Source: Gordonia jacobaea (GTDB lineage: Bacteria > Actinomycetota > Actinomycetes > Mycobacteriales > Mycobacteriaceae). Taken from it: a stretch of DNA of 64,000 nucleotides. The stretch is from contig NZ_LDTZ01000014.1 of NCBI RefSeq assembly GCF_001186365.1, positions 558,001-622,000 on the forward strand. Reading direction: 5' to 3'. Numbering within the stretch: the stretch's first letter is position 1; every line of letters begins with the position of its first letter. The translations under genes and the position numbers were made by a program. Below are positions 42,732 through 56,571 of this stretch, piece by piece. The notes beneath the pieces are model-generated. The model saw only the letters and a program-made list of their open reading frames with translations. It was not told the origin of the DNA and searched no databases.

Positions 42732-44830
<2,099 letters not shown>

Positions 44831-44831
44831 G

Positions 44832-44930
44832 CTGTCGACTGGGCGCTCGAGTCCGTCGACTGGGCGCTCGAGACTGTCGACTGTGCGCTCGAGACTGTCG
44901 ACTGGGCGCTTGAGACCGTCGACCGGGCGC
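44832..44930 (+). repeat. 21-bp tandem array filling the rsmA gap
   Basis: Between the rsmA stop (44830) and the convergent stop at 44931, nearly every base belongs to about 4.7 copies of a 21-bp unit (consensus GGGCGCTCGAGACTGTCGAC plus T). The unit matches the array at 36294-36440 at most positions. Confidence 0.92.
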
Positions 44931-45920
44931 TCACCCCGCAGCTGACCGCAGCTTCGCGAGCAGTGGCTCGGCGGCTTCGTCGAAGAATGCCTGCTGTGAG
45001 TCGGCGCCGATCTGGATGAGCGCGACGTCGGTGAAGCCCGCCTTCCAGTAGGCGCTCACAGCCTCGACGATCGCGTCGAGGTCGGGTCCACACGGGATCG
45101 ACGCCGCGACGTCGTCGGGTGTCACGTACTTCGTTGCCGCGGCGAATCCTGCAGTGGTGCGTAGGTCGGCGTTGACGTCCCAGCCGCCGCTGAACCACCG
45201 AAACTGTTCGTGGGCACGCTTTTTCGCGACGTCTGCGTCGGGATCCCAACAGATCGGGATCTGGCCGATCGCGCGTGCGTCCGTGCCGATCGTCGGAGCG
45301 TCGTCGACCTCGTTCCACAGCGAGATCAGCGACGCCTCCGGCTGTACTGCGATGAGGTGATCAGCGATCGGCGCGAACTGTCCGATGCCGCGCTCACCTG
45401 CGACTGCGACACCGATCGGCACGCCGTCCTCGGGGACGTCCCACAGCTTCGCGGAATCGACCTGGAAGAACTCGCCGCGATAGTCGAGCAGTCCGCCGTC
45501 GAGGAGTGCTCCGATGATCTCGATGCCCTCCACGAGCATCTCCTGCCGGTCACCGACCGACGGCCACCCCTTTCCGACAGCGTGCTCGTTGAGGTTCTCG
45601 CCGCTGCCGAGGCCGAGCGTGAACCGTCCTTCGGCGAGAATCTGCAGCGTCGCGGCCTTCTGCGCGACGACGGCCGGGTGGTAGCGCATCGTCGGACATG
45701 TCACGTAGGTCATCAGCCCGACGCGCTCGGTCGCGTGCGCGATGGCACCGAGCACTGTCCACGCGTAAGGCGCGTGTCCCTGCGCCGACAGCCAGGGAGA
45801 GTAGTGGTCGCTGGATACCTCGAAGTCGAAGCCCGCGGCTTCGGCACTGACCGCGTCCCGGACGAGTTGTCGGGGCCCGGCCTGCTCGGTCATCAAGGTG
45901 TAGCCGAATCGAATTGCCAT
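44931..45920 (-). CDS. F420-dependent LLM-class oxidoreductase
   Basis: 329 residues. The luciferase-like TIM barrel is seen in MAIRFGYTLMTEQAGPRQLV, FDFEVSSDHYSPWLSAQGHA, LGLGSGENLNEHAVGKGWPS and WDVPEDGVPIGVAVAGERGI. These resemble F420-dependent glucose-6-phosphate dehydrogenase and its TIGR03557 relatives. It should use the deazaflavin F420; the substrate is uncertain. It converges on rsmA across the repeat array. Confidence 0.88.
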   Translation of the reverse strand: MAIRFGYTLMTEQAGPRQLVRDAVSAEAAGFDFEVSSDHYSPWLSAQGHAPYAWTVLGAIAHATERVGLMTYVTCPTMRYHPAVVAQKAATLQILAEGRFTLGLGSGENLNEHAVGKGWPSVGDRQEMLVEGIEIIGALLDGGLLDYRGEFFQVDSAKLWDVPEDGVPIGVAVAGERGIGQFAPIADHLIAVQPEASLISLWNEVDDAPTIGTDARAIGQIPICWDPDADVAKKRAHEQFRWFSGGWDVNADLRTTAGFAAATKYVTPDDVAASIPCGPDLDAIVEAVSAYWKAGFTDVALIQIGADSQQAFFDEAAEPLLAKLRSAAG

Positions 45921-46170
45921 GTCGTGAACTCCATCGGTCGCGAACGTCGAGACTCTGGCAGGAGAGATGGCCGCTTGCTGGACCCGGAGGAAGGCGATGA
46001 GACCGACGCATGTGGCGCAGGACCGGATCGCACCCGCCTCGACAACACATCCGCCTCGACATCGACGCTACGCTCATCGATTCGTCACACCGGCTGTCGA
46101 GCCGTCAGCACCTCTCCCGGCTCCTCGCCCAGACCCTCACTCGGACCGCAGTCCATTACGCTGGAACATT

Positions 46171-47148
46171 GTGTCTCCTACGTCGTTGTCGGTCGTGTCC
46201 GACGCCGTGCGTGTGCGGGTGCCCGCGAAGGTCAACCTGCACCTCGGCGTCGGACCGTTGCGTGCCGACGGCTATCACGATCTCGTGACCGTGTTCCAGG
46301 CGCTCTCGATCTACGACGACGTCTCCGTTGCCCCGGCGACAACGCTGAGTGTGTCTGTGACCAGGGACAGCGGCAGGGGTTCCGGCTCGCGCGATGTCTC
46401 CGACATTCCTGTCGACAACACCAACCTTGCTGCACGCGCGGCCATCGCTCTCGGCGAGTACGTCGGCAGGGAGCCCGCGGTCTCGATCGACATCGTCAAA
46501 CGCATCCCAGTAGCGGGTGGCATGGCGGGTGGCAGCGCCGACGCCGCGGCAACCCTCGTCGCGTTGGCAGCGCTCTGGAAGCTCGACGTCGACCGCGCGG
46601 AACTCGTCGAGCTCGCCGCGGGCCTCGGCAGCGACGTCCCGTTCTCGTTGCGCGGCGGCACGGCACTCGGTACCGGCCGCGGCGAGCGCCTCGTGCCCGT
46701 CCTTGCCCGCGGAGATCTGCACTGGGTGTTGGCCCTCGCACGCGACGGACTGTCGACACCAGCTGTCTATCACGAGCTGGATAGATTGCGGGACAACGGT
46801 TCTCACGATGTCCCCGAGGGCGACGTCGATCCGGAGACCGCACACCCCGATGCCCTGATCTCGGCGTTGGCATCCGGCGACGCCAACGCCGTCGCCTCCC
46901 ACCTGCACAACGATCTGCAGCGCGCCGCACTGAGCCTGCAGCCGACGCTGCGTCGAACCCTGCGTGCGGGGGTCGACGCCGGGGCGCTCGCCGGAATCGT
47001 CTCGGGCTCTGGACCCACATGCGCGTTCCTGTGCGCCGACGACGTGTCAGCGGTCAACGTCGCAGCCGAACTGTCGGGCGCGGGTGTCGCCCGCGCGGTT
47101 CGCACCGCGAGCGGACCTGTCCCCGGCGCACGCGTGACCGATGAGTGA
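46171..47148 (+). CDS. ispE: 4-diphosphocytidyl-2-C-methyl-D-erythritol kinase
   Basis: 325 residues from GTG 46171. GHMP kinase motifs are present: [20 protein letters not shown], the ATP loop [20 protein letters not shown] and the C-terminal [14 protein letters not shown]. It phosphorylates CDP-methylerythritol in the MEP route to isoprenoids. TACGCT lies a few bases before the GTG, so a leaderless start is likely. The 250-bp gap upstream shows no gene. The next gene overlaps it by 8 bp. Confidence 0.93.
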   Translation: MSPTSLSVVSDAVRVRVPAKVNLHLGVGPLRADGYHDLVTVFQALSIYDDVSVAPATTLSVSVTRDSGRGSGSRDVSDIPVDNTNLAARAAIALGEYVGREPAVSIDIVKRIPVAGGMAGGSADAAATLVALAALWKLDVDRAELVELAAGLGSDVPFSLRGGTALGTGRGERLVPVLARGDLHWVLALARDGLSTPAVYHELDRLRDNGSHDVPEGDVDPETAHPDALISALASGDANAVASHLHNDLQRAALSLQPTLRRTLRAGVDAGALAGIVSGSGPTCAFLCADDVSAVNVAAELSGAGVARAVRTASGPVPGARVTDE

Positions 47149-48361
47149 CGTGTTGATGAGCGACGCCCAACCAAGCCGTCTTCGACGCCGCTCCGCTGTG
47201 CGAACGCGATACGGGCGGCGCGGTCTGCCGCGTGGTGTCGGTGTACTGCTCGCCGCGGTCGTGTCGGCCTCGGCGAGCGTGATGCTGGCACCGCAGGCCG
47301 CCGCCGAGGATCTCGTGCCCGGCGGGACCGTCATCACGCGCGAGCGGGTGCCCGCCGAACAACTCCCGCCGGGCGCCGCAGCGGCCGAGCGCGTCGAATA
47401 CGTCACACGCGACCAGACCGGACGCAGCGCGCCGTCGTCGGGAATCTATTGGATTCCGCAGGGCACGCCGCCTCCCGGCGGGTGGAAGATCGTCTCGTGG
47501 GCTCACGGCACCACCGGAATCGGCGACTCCTGCGCGCCGTCGAAGACCAAGACGGGGTCGGGAGTCGACGCCGCAGTCATCGCCGCGCTGAAGGCGGGAT
47601 ATGCCGTCACCGCAACCGACTACGCGGGCCTCGGTACGGCGGAGCAGACGGAGTACCTCGGTGGTCGTGCCGCCGCGCACTCCGTGCTCGACATGCTGCG
47701 TGCGGCGCGATGGGAAGAATCCCGCCTGAGCAACGACTGGGTGTCGATGGGCCATTCGCAGGGCGGACATGCCGCACTCTGGGCCGGACACATGGCTGCC
47801 GCATATGCCCCTGAACTGCGGTTACATGAGGTTGTCGCCGCTGCGCCCGCGTCGGGGATCGAGTCGGTGTTCAGTGCGTTCACACCCAACGTGCCGAGCC
47901 TCGGCAAGGGAAACATCGTCGGCGGGCTGCTGTTGTTCATCCTCGCGGGCCTCGACCACGCCCGCCCCGATCTGAACGTGCGCGATCATCTGACCGACAC
48001 CGGGGAGAAGTACCTCGAACTCGCGCACCAGAAGTGCTCCGGCGACTTCTCCGATGCGCTGCGCTCGGTGTCGCCGGGGTCGCTCGTGGCGCGCGCCTTC
48101 ACCGACAAGGCATTCACCGACGCGCTCGCGGACTACACATCGGTTCCGTCCAACGACTGGCACGTGCCGATCCGGATCGACCACGGCCTGTTCGATCCTG
48201 TTGTGCCATACGTACTCTCGGCCTCGCTGGTGCGTCGATTGCGCTCGGCGGGCGCCGACGTCTCGTTCGTCACACACCCGCGTGCAGATCACACGAGCGT
48301 CGTCGAACAGTCTCTTGACGACGAAATGCGCACTATCGGGCAGGCGTTCGGACGCGATTAG
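47141..48361 (+). CDS. Secreted lipase, LIP family
   Basis: 406 residues. A basic N-terminus and signal peptide (about 30-55, ending PQAAAE) lead to an alpha/beta hydrolase with [16 protein letters not shown], the nucleophile elbow GHSQGG, an Asp in [11 protein letters not shown] and His in RADHTSV. The pattern is that of PF03583 secretory lipases. It would act outside the membrane on esters or lipids. It overlaps ispE by 8 bp, an odd partnership that may be only transcriptional. Confidence 0.88.
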   Translation: MSDVLMSDAQPSRLRRRSAVRTRYGRRGLPRGVGVLLAAVVSASASVMLAPQAAAEDLVPGGTVITRERVPAEQLPPGAAAAERVEYVTRDQTGRSAPSSGIYWIPQGTPPPGGWKIVSWAHGTTGIGDSCAPSKTKTGSGVDAAVIAALKAGYAVTATDYAGLGTAEQTEYLGGRAAAHSVLDMLRAARWEESRLSNDWVSMGHSQGGHAALWAGHMAAAYAPELRLHEVVAAAPASGIESVFSAFTPNVPSLGKGNIVGGLLLFILAGLDHARPDLNVRDHLTDTGEKYLELAHQKCSGDFSDALRSVSPGSLVARAFTDKAFTDALADYTSVPSNDWHVPIRIDHGLFDPVVPYVLSASLVRRLRSAGADVSFVTHPRADHTSVVEQSLDDEMRTIGQAFGRD

Positions 48362-48432
48362 GCCTGTCGGCAGGGCACGGGGCCACAGACGGCCACGCCG
48401 ACCTGCGCCGCGCGCATTGGTAGCCTCGACCG

Positions 48433-50304
48433 GTGTCACCTGCCAATCCAACCGCGCTGATCAACGCCGACCGCATCAGTAAGAGCTACGGGATCAAACC
48501 GCTGCTCGACGAGGTGAGCCTCGGCGTGCACGAGGGTCAGCGCATCGGTGTCGTCGGACTCAACGGCGGCGGCAAGACCACGCTCCTCGAGATCCTCGGC
48601 GGCGTCACCGAACCCGACGCCGGGCGCATCTCTCAGACCGGCGGTATCCACGTCGCGGTCGTCACGCAGCGCGGTGAACTACCTGCAGGCGCAACAGTTT
48701 CCGACGTCGTCGTTGGCGACGATGTAGAAGTCCACGAGTGGGCGGGCGATGCGCGAGTGCGCGGCGTCCTCGCGGGAATCGGTATCGACGGCCTTCTCGA
48801 TCGACGCGTCGACGAACTGTCCGGCGGGCAGCGGCGTCGCGTCGCGCTGGCGGCCGCGCTGGTCACCGACTCCGACGTGCTGATCCTCGACGAGCCGACC
48901 AACCACCTCGACGTCGAAGGCGTGCAGTGGCTTGCAGAGCACCTCGTTTCTCGACGCGGCGCGCTCGTCGTCGTCACTCACGACCGCTGGTTCCTCGACA
49001 CCGTCGCCACGCGCACCTGGGAGGTGCACGACGGTCAGGTCGATGAGTACGAGGGCGGATACAACGACTGGATCTTCGCGCGCGCCGAGCGGGCACGACA
49101 GGCCGACGTCGCGGAGGAACGTCGCCAGAACCTTGCGCGCAAAGAGTTGGCATGGCTGCGGCGCGGACCGCAGGCGCGTACCTCCAAACCTCGGTATCGG
49201 GTCGAGGCGGCCGAGAAGTTGATCGCCGACGTCCCGCCACCGCGAGATTCGGTGGCGCTCTCGGCATTTGCGCGACGCAGACTCGGTCGCGTCGTGATCG
49301 AACTCGAGGACGCGCACATAGAGACACCTCCGAGCGACGACGGCGCGCCGGGACGCGTCCTGCTCGACGACCTCACCTGGCGACTCGCGCCAGGCGAACG
49401 TGTCGGTCTCGTCGGGGTCAACGGCTCGGGCAAGACGACATTGCTGCGGGCGCTGGCCGGTGAGGTCGACGTCGAGCCAGGGCGCCGGGTCGAGGGACTG
49501 ACCGTCAGCATCGGTTGGCTCAAACAGGAACTCGACGACCTCGACCCCAACCAGCGGGTGCTCGACGCCGTGGAGTCGGTGGCAACGCGAATCACGCTGG
49601 GCGACAAAGAGATCTCGGCCAGCCAGCTCGCCGAGCGGCTCGGTTTCTCGCCGGCACGCCAGCGCACCCCAGTCGGGGATCTCTCCGGCGGCGAGCGACG
49701 TCGACTCCAGTTGACCCGCATCCTGATGGGCGAACCCAACGTGCTGCTACTCGACGAGCCGACCAACGATCTCGACATCGACACCCTGCAGCAACTCGAG
49801 GACCTGCTCGACAACTGGGCCGGAACCATGGTCGTGATCAGTCACGACCGCTACCTCATCGAGCGCGTCGCCGACAGCACGTGGGCTCTGTTCGGCGACG
49901 GCAAGCTCACCAATCTTCCCGGTGGGATCGAACAATATCTGCAGCGGCGCAAGGAGATTGCGGCGAGCAGCTCCGGCGACAACCGTTCTGCGGTGCTGTC
50001 GGGCGTGGCGGACAAGGCGACGGTATCGACAGGGGAGAAGTCGGCGGTGACGGCCGGTACCTCGCAGCCCGCCGCGCCTTCGTTGAGCGCGTCGGAGCAC
50101 CGCGAGGCACGCAAGGCGATGAACCGACTCGAGCGGCGGATCGCGCAGCTGGACGAGCGGGAGGCGAAGCTTCACGTCGAATTGGCCGACGCGGCAAGCG
50201 ATCCCGGCCGTCTCGTGACGCTCGGCGCCGAGTTGCGCGGCGTCGTCGACGAGAAGGAGACGGCCGAGATGGAGTGGCTCGAAGTCGCCGAGCAGCTCGA
50301 ATAA
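48433..50304 (+). CDS. ABC-F ATPase, Uup/EttA-like
   Basis: 623 residues from GTG 48433. Two ABC domains have Walker A GLNGGGKTT and GVNGSGKTT, signatures ELSGGQRRR and LSGGERRR, and Walker B ILDEPTNHLD and LLDEPTNDLD. There are no membrane segments. A linker of about 80 residues joins them, and a C-terminal coiled coil (EHREARKAMNRLERRIAQLD) is typical of Uup-type ABC-F proteins. Such proteins bind the ribosome or branched DNA; translation control is the better guess. Confidence 0.92.
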   Translation: MSPANPTALINADRISKSYGIKPLLDEVSLGVHEGQRIGVVGLNGGGKTTLLEILGGVTEPDAGRISQTGGIHVAVVTQRGELPAGATVSDVVVGDDVEVHEWAGDARVRGVLAGIGIDGLLDRRVDELSGGQRRRVALAAALVTDSDVLILDEPTNHLDVEGVQWLAEHLVSRRGALVVVTHDRWFLDTVATRTWEVHDGQVDEYEGGYNDWIFARAERARQADVAEERRQNLARKELAWLRRGPQARTSKPRYRVEAAEKLIADVPPPRDSVALSAFARRRLGRVVIELEDAHIETPPSDDGAPGRVLLDDLTWRLAPGERVGLVGVNGSGKTTLLRALAGEVDVEPGRRVEGLTVSIGWLKQELDDLDPNQRVLDAVESVATRITLGDKEISASQLAERLGFSPARQRTPVGDLSGGERRRLQLTRILMGEPNVLLLDEPTNDLDIDTLQQLEDLLDNWAGTMVVISHDRYLIERVADSTWALFGDGKLTNLPGGIEQYLQRRKEIAASSSGDNRSAVLSGVADKATVSTGEKSAVTAGTSQPAAPSLSASEHREARKAMNRLERRIAQLDEREAKLHVELADAASDPGRLVTLGAELRGVVDEKETAEMEWLEVAEQLE

Positions 50305-50332
50305 GGTTGCGAGAGTAGTTGTTTGCGCGTAG

Positions 50333-51277
50333 TCAGCGGCGTATCGCGCCGTTGACAAGTGTCGCGACACCGATCGACCCCGCCTTGTTCAGGTGATAGG
50401 GATACGCGATGCGATTACTCAGGCTCGACTCGTACCACGACGTGAGACCGCACGGATCATGGCCTGCCGACGCACGATTGACGTCGACGAACTGTCCGTC
50501 GATCTTCGCGGTGGCTCGTGCGAGAGCACGGTTGGCCCGATCGAAAACCCCGTGAAGCCACCGCACGTCTGGATCGCTGATCGGTACCAGCGGCCAGCAT
50601 CCGTGCGAACCCATGAAACCGCCGATACCCACGACGATGATCTGAGCGTGGGGGGCTTTTCTGCGGATGGCGGCGAGCGCCGGTGTGACGGCGTTCTCCA
50701 TGACGGCGATGCGGTTGATGGCGAGCTGCGCCAGCCCGCGGTTGGAGCGGCAGTGTCTGTCGCCGAACGGCGAAGTGCCGCAGGGTCCGACGATGCGTCC
50801 CCACGCCATGTCGTTTCCGCCGATGCTCACGGTGACGACCTGCGCATCCGACGGGACCGACCACACCTGGGGCGGCTTGTACCCACCGCTGGTCTGCTGG
50901 CCGACGCGGTAGAGATGCTCGGCCAACGCGCCCGAGCAGGAGATGTCGATGAAGCGTCGCGGCAACGTCAGCGCCGCGACCACGGTCGGGTAGTTCAGCG
51001 CCGAGCGTTTGCATCCTCCGAAGTAGCCGGGCGTCGGAGTGAAGAAGCTGCCCGAGGCGCGTGAATCGCCCAGCGCCACGTACGGCCCGCCCGAGTAGCG
51101 CACCGGTGTGCTGCCGGGATCCGCGCCGGCCCGCGAGGACGTGAATCCGCCGCCGGCCAGCAGGGTCGCAGTGCACAGCACCACGAGCGCGATCGCGACG
51201 ATCGGCCGTCGTAGGAACCGCTTCAGATCAAGCCCATCAGGTTGCACAGAATGAACTTTAGGTTGTCTCGCACACAT
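50333..51277 (-). CDS. Secreted SGNH/GDSL hydrolase
   Basis: 314 residues from ATG 51277. A membrane segment or signal peptide (about 25-50) precedes an SGNH domain: the nucleophile Ser72 in ALGDSRASG, the Gly in CSGALAEH, SIGGNDMAWG and a late His in YPYHLNKAGS. Six cysteines suggest disulfides in an exported enzyme. It is an esterase or lipase of actinobacterial type; substrate unknown. It is divergent from cstA. Confidence 0.85.
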   Translation of the reverse strand: MCARQPKVHSVQPDGLDLKRFLRRPIVAIALVVLCTATLLAGGGFTSSRAGADPGSTPVRYSGGPYVALGDSRASGSFFTPTPGYFGGCKRSALNYPTVVAALTLPRRFIDISCSGALAEHLYRVGQQTSGGYKPPQVWSVPSDAQVVTVSIGGNDMAWGRIVGPCGTSPFGDRHCRSNRGLAQLAINRIAVMENAVTPALAAIRRKAPHAQIIVVGIGGFMGSHGCWPLVPISDPDVRWLHGVFDRANRALARATAKIDGQFVDVNRASAGHDPCGLTSWYESSLSNRIAYPYHLNKAGSIGVATLVNGAIRR

Positions 51278-51290
51278 TTTTGGTATGCGG

Positions 51291-51301
51291 TGTGAATCAC
51301 A
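51291..51301 (+). promoter_or_regulatory. TGTGA-A-TCACA palindrome before cstA
   Basis: A perfect 11-bp palindrome in the SGNH/cstA divergent gap. CRP/GlxR sites have the same halves but a 6-bp spacer, so this is not a standard site; it may still bind a regulator. Confidence 0.3.
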
Positions 51302-51359
51302 TATCCGTGAGTAGAGTGATCCGCGGCATGTGCGAGCTTCCAAGGAAGGGCAGTGAGCG

Positions 51360-53648
<2,289 letters not shown>

Positions 53649-53659
53649 AAGGCGATGAC

Positions 53660-53854
53660 ATGAAGACCGGCCTCACCCACGCCCTGACCTCGGTGCGCTG
53701 GTACGTGCAGAGCGTCATGGGCGATCGAGACTACGACCGCTACCTCGCACACCACGCATCGGAGCACGGCGCGTCGGCTCCATTGACCGAGCGCGAGTAC
53801 TGGCGACAACGCTTCGCCGACCAGGACCGCAACCCGCAGGGGCGGTGCTGCTAG
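53660..53854 (+). CDS. YbdD/YjiX-family small CstA partner
   Basis: 64 residues. VMGDRDYDRYLAHH and EREYWRQRFADQDRNPQGRC are the hallmarks of DUF466. Genes of this family sit directly after cstA in many bacteria and the products are needed with CstA-type transporters for pyruvate uptake. The protein is soluble and ends in two cysteines, as is typical. Confidence 0.92.
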   Translation: MKTGLTHALTSVRWYVQSVMGDRDYDRYLAHHASEHGASAPLTEREYWRQRFADQDRNPQGRCC

Positions 53855-53870
53855 GCGGAGATGGGGAGCC

Positions 53871-53948
53871 GGCCCCAAATGTGTGTCCAATTGAAGGATG
53901 TGGGTGCTGCAGCAGCCACATCTTTCGATACGACACACATTTAGGGCC
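53871..53948 (+). repeat. Palindromic element, copy 2
   Basis: Homologue of the element at 24895-24966: arms GGCCC...AAATGTGTGTCC and GACACACATTTAGGGCC around GTGCTGCAGCAG. It lies 17 bp after the YbdD-type gene and 11 bp before the convergent hydrolase stop, where a two-way terminator is expected. Confidence 0.8.
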
Positions 53949-53959
53949 GGGGGGCTCGA

Positions 53960-54724
53960 TCAGTGGAGCGGGGCCCGGTCAGCGGAGTCGACCGTGTCCG
54001 CGAAGTCGTCGATGAGCCCGGCGGTGAATTCCGGCTGGATCAGTGGGAACAGGTGCATGGCCCGCGGTACGACGACGAGGTGTCCGTCGGCCGCGGTCTC
54101 GACGAACCTCTTCTCGTGCAGCCGGAACTGGTCCCACGCGCCGTTCGCGAACAGCGTCGGTCCGGGATAGGCCGCGAGGGCGGCGAGGGCGTCGAAGTGG
54201 AGCACCGCGTCGACGACGTCGCGGATCGAATGCAGCGCGAGGCCGCCTGCCTCCATGTCGTCGGACACCTCTCGGCCGACGGCGATGCGCGTCAGAACCC
54301 TGCTGACCTGGGCGGCTTCGGACGGAAGGACGCTGGTCGCCGCGCCGAAGAGGCGAAACGGCGCGGCGAGCAGGCCACTCGGCTGCGCGGTTGCACACAG
54401 CACACCGAGGCCTGCGACGCGGTCGGGATGTCTCGCAGCCGTCGCCATTGCGACGTAGCCGCCCATCGACATACCGACGACCAGCGCTGAGCCGCCGACC
54501 GAGTCGATCGCGTCGCTCACCGCGACGACGGCTCCGTCCAACGTGAACGTCTCATCGGCGCGTGAACCGTGGCCGGGCATGTCGGGGCACACCACCTCAC
54601 GGTCGGCGAGCGAGCCGGCCACGCGTCGAAAGGTCTGTCCGCTCACGCGCAATCCGTGCACCAGAACGATCGGTGTGCGTGCTGTGGTGGGGGGAAAGTC
54701 GGTGGCAGCGCTGTCGGTGCTCAT
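53960..54724 (-). CDS. Alpha/beta-fold hydrolase
   Basis: 254 residues. PIVLVHGLRVSGQTFRRVAG, DMPGHGSRADE, the nucleophile elbow GMSMGG and a late His in PRAMHLFPLI give a complete alpha/beta hydrolase triad. No signal peptide, so cytosolic. The specific substrate is unknown. It follows the ABC-F gene on the same strand after a strong hairpin. Confidence 0.87.
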   Translation of the reverse strand: MSTDSAATDFPPTTARTPIVLVHGLRVSGQTFRRVAGSLADREVVCPDMPGHGSRADETFTLDGAVVAVSDAIDSVGGSALVVGMSMGGYVAMATAARHPDRVAGLGVLCATAQPSGLLAAPFRLFGAATSVLPSEAAQVSRVLTRIAVGREVSDDMEAGGLALHSIRDVVDAVLHFDALAALAAYPGPTLFANGAWDQFRLHEKRFVETAADGHLVVVPRAMHLFPLIQPEFTAGLIDDFADTVDSADRAPLH

Positions 54725-54745
54725 CGAAAGTCAGTATCCACAAAG

Positions 54746-54797
54746 AGTTGCGTGGGATCCACAGGTACAAAAATGCCCCCGTGGATCCCACGCAACT
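54746..54797 (-). terminator. 17-bp perfect hairpin after ABC-F stop
   Basis: AGTTGCGTGGGATCCAC (54746-54762) and its exact complement (54781-54797) flank an 18-base loop. It begins 1 bp after the ABC-F stop on the minus strand and ends 21 bp before the hydrolase start. There is no T-tract; it may be a terminator or an mRNA-processing structure. Confidence 0.6.
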
Positions 54798-54798
54798 T

Positions 54799-56340
54799 TC
54801 ACCCGAGCGTGACCTCGCGGTCGATTCCGACCTCGTCGCGGAAACCCGCGTCATGCGAGACGAGCAGCAGCGCGCCCGACCAGTCCCGTAGCGCCGTGAC
54901 CAACTCCTCGACGGTGTCGATGTCCAGGTTGTTGGTCGGCTCGTCCATGATGAGGAGCTTGGGATCGGGGTCGACGAGTAGCGCATCCGCCAACGCGACG
55001 CGAAGCCGTTCGCCGCCGGAGAGTTCGTCGAGGCGCCGATCGCCACGTGAGCCGCGGAACAGGAATCGCGCGAGATGAGCTCGCACATCCTGACCGTCGA
55101 CTTCTGGGTGCCGCTTGCCGACGAATTCGACGACGGTCTGCGCCGGATCGTCGAACGAGATCTGTTGCGGCACATATGCGTAAGGAACGACGATGCGCTC
55201 GTTGTCGATGAGGTCGGCGATCAGGGTGGTCTTGCCGGAGCCGTTGCGTCCGGTGAGTGCAACGCGTTCTGGGCCGTCCATTCGTAGCCGATCGTCGACG
55301 ATCACCTGAGCCGAACTGCCAAGTGCCACATCCGGCATGGTGATCCGCGCGCCCCGATCGGAGCGCACGTCGTCGCGGACGGACTCGAGCCGTCCGGCGG
55401 CGGCGGTCACGTCGTCGCGGTGCTCGTTGCGGAAGCGTCCGGCCGACTTCTCGGCGGCGTCGCGTCGGAGATGCGCGATGATCTTGGGGACACGCTTCTC
55501 CCGTTCGGCCTTGGCCGCGGTCCGTGCTCGTCGGTCGAGGGCGATCTGCGCGTTCACCATCTCCCGACGCTGCTTGCGAAGATCGTTGGCGGCGTTGGCA
55601 ACTGCGGCCTGCGCCGTCGCCTGTTCAGACTCGACCACCTCGCGATAGAACGAATAGGGGCCACCGAACACGCGCACGTCGCCGTGATACAGCTCGAGTG
55701 TGGCGTCGACGCGTTCGAGGAGCTCGAGATCGTGGGAGACGACGAGTACGGTTCCCGCGAATCTGTCGATCAGCTCGAAAACCCTGGCCCGGGAATCGGT
55801 GTCGAGATTGTTGGTGGGCTCGTCGAGCAGCAGTACCGCCGGCGAGTGCACGATCTGCGACACGATCGCGAGCAGCGTCGCCTCGCCACCGGACAGTGTT
55901 CCGACCGACCTGTCGAGGTCGGTGGGCAGCCCCAGCGCCGCCAGTTCGGAGGTCGCGCGCGCCTCGATGTCCCAGTCGTCACCGACGGCATCGAAGTGTG
56001 CGCCGTCGACAGAGCCTGCTTCGATTGCGCTGATCGCGGCCCTGATCGGCTCGATCCCCAACGCCGACGCGATGGTCAGCGAGGTGTCGGAGAAGGCGTG
56101 TTGGGGAACGAGCGAGACCTCGCCGGTGGTGGCGATACTTCCCGATGTCGGTACGAGCTGGCCCGCGATCAGCCGCAGTAGCGTCGTCTTTCCTGCGCCG
56201 TTGGCGCCGACCAGCGAATACACAGCGCGTGGAACCGAGAACGAGAGCTCGTCGAATACCGGTGTCCCGTCCGGCCAGCTATACGAGACGTCCGAGAGCG
56301 TGATCGACGGTGCGAGATCGACGGATGACGGTGTGGACAT
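54799..56340 (-). CDS. ABC-F ATPase, ribosome-protection type candidate
   Basis: 513 residues from ATG 56340, which has CGGAG 6 bp upstream. Two ABC domains: Walker A GANGAGKTT and GRNGSGKTT, signatures LSGGEATLL and LSGGERLRV, Walker B LLLDEPTNNLD and LIMDEPTNNLD. A basic, coiled-coil linker (about 215-310) lies between them. No membrane part. Size and form suit translational or antibiotic-resistance ABC-F proteins. A structured leader lies directly before the ribosome site. Confidence 0.9.
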   Translation of the reverse strand: MSTPSSVDLAPSITLSDVSYSWPDGTPVFDELSFSVPRAVYSLVGANGAGKTTLLRLIAGQLVPTSGSIATTGEVSLVPQHAFSDTSLTIASALGIEPIRAAISAIEAGSVDGAHFDAVGDDWDIEARATSELAALGLPTDLDRSVGTLSGGEATLLAIVSQIVHSPAVLLLDEPTNNLDTDSRARVFELIDRFAGTVLVVSHDLELLERVDATLELYHGDVRVFGGPYSFYREVVESEQATAQAAVANAANDLRKQRREMVNAQIALDRRARTAAKAEREKRVPKIIAHLRRDAAEKSAGRFRNEHRDDVTAAAGRLESVRDDVRSDRGARITMPDVALGSSAQVIVDDRLRMDGPERVALTGRNGSGKTTLIADLIDNERIVVPYAYVPQQISFDDPAQTVVEFVGKRHPEVDGQDVRAHLARFLFRGSRGDRRLDELSGGERLRVALADALLVDPDPKLLIMDEPTNNLDIDTVEELVTALRDWSGALLLVSHDAGFRDEVGIDREVTLG

Positions 56341-56352
56341 GAACAACTCCGA

Positions 56353-56409
56353 GAGATTGGTGGGTGCGTACGGCGTCGGATCGACGCGGTCGCGCTGAAT
56401 GCCAATCTC
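56353..56409 (-). promoter_or_regulatory. Structured leader of the ABC-F gene
   Basis: GAGATTGG (56402-56409 as read on the minus strand) can pair with CCAATCTC (56353-56360), closing over an inner 6-bp hairpin (56373-56387). The right strand of the outer stem touches the CGGAG ribosome site. Resistance ABC-F genes are often controlled by such attenuators; this one is inferred. Confidence 0.4.
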
Positions 56410-56571
56410 AGATGTTCATGTCTGTCAGATCACCCCTGTGCTCATCGAAGAATGGTGCCGCACATCGTGCGAACCCAATCAACCATAACTCCGACGACCG
56501 ACCCCCTGTCAACAGAGTTGTGTTCGCCAGCCGATGGAGTCGGTGTTCGACGACGCGCTACCGTGAAACGC

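Noticed and set aside
45921..46170. A gene between the LLM oxidoreductase and ispE
   Set aside because: Open frames here are extensions of ispE or antisense shadows without ribosome sites or family features.
51291..51301. CRP/GlxR site controlling cstA
   Set aside because: The TGTGA and TCACA halves are 1 bp apart instead of the required 6, so it is not a standard CRP site; kept only as a low-confidence palindrome.
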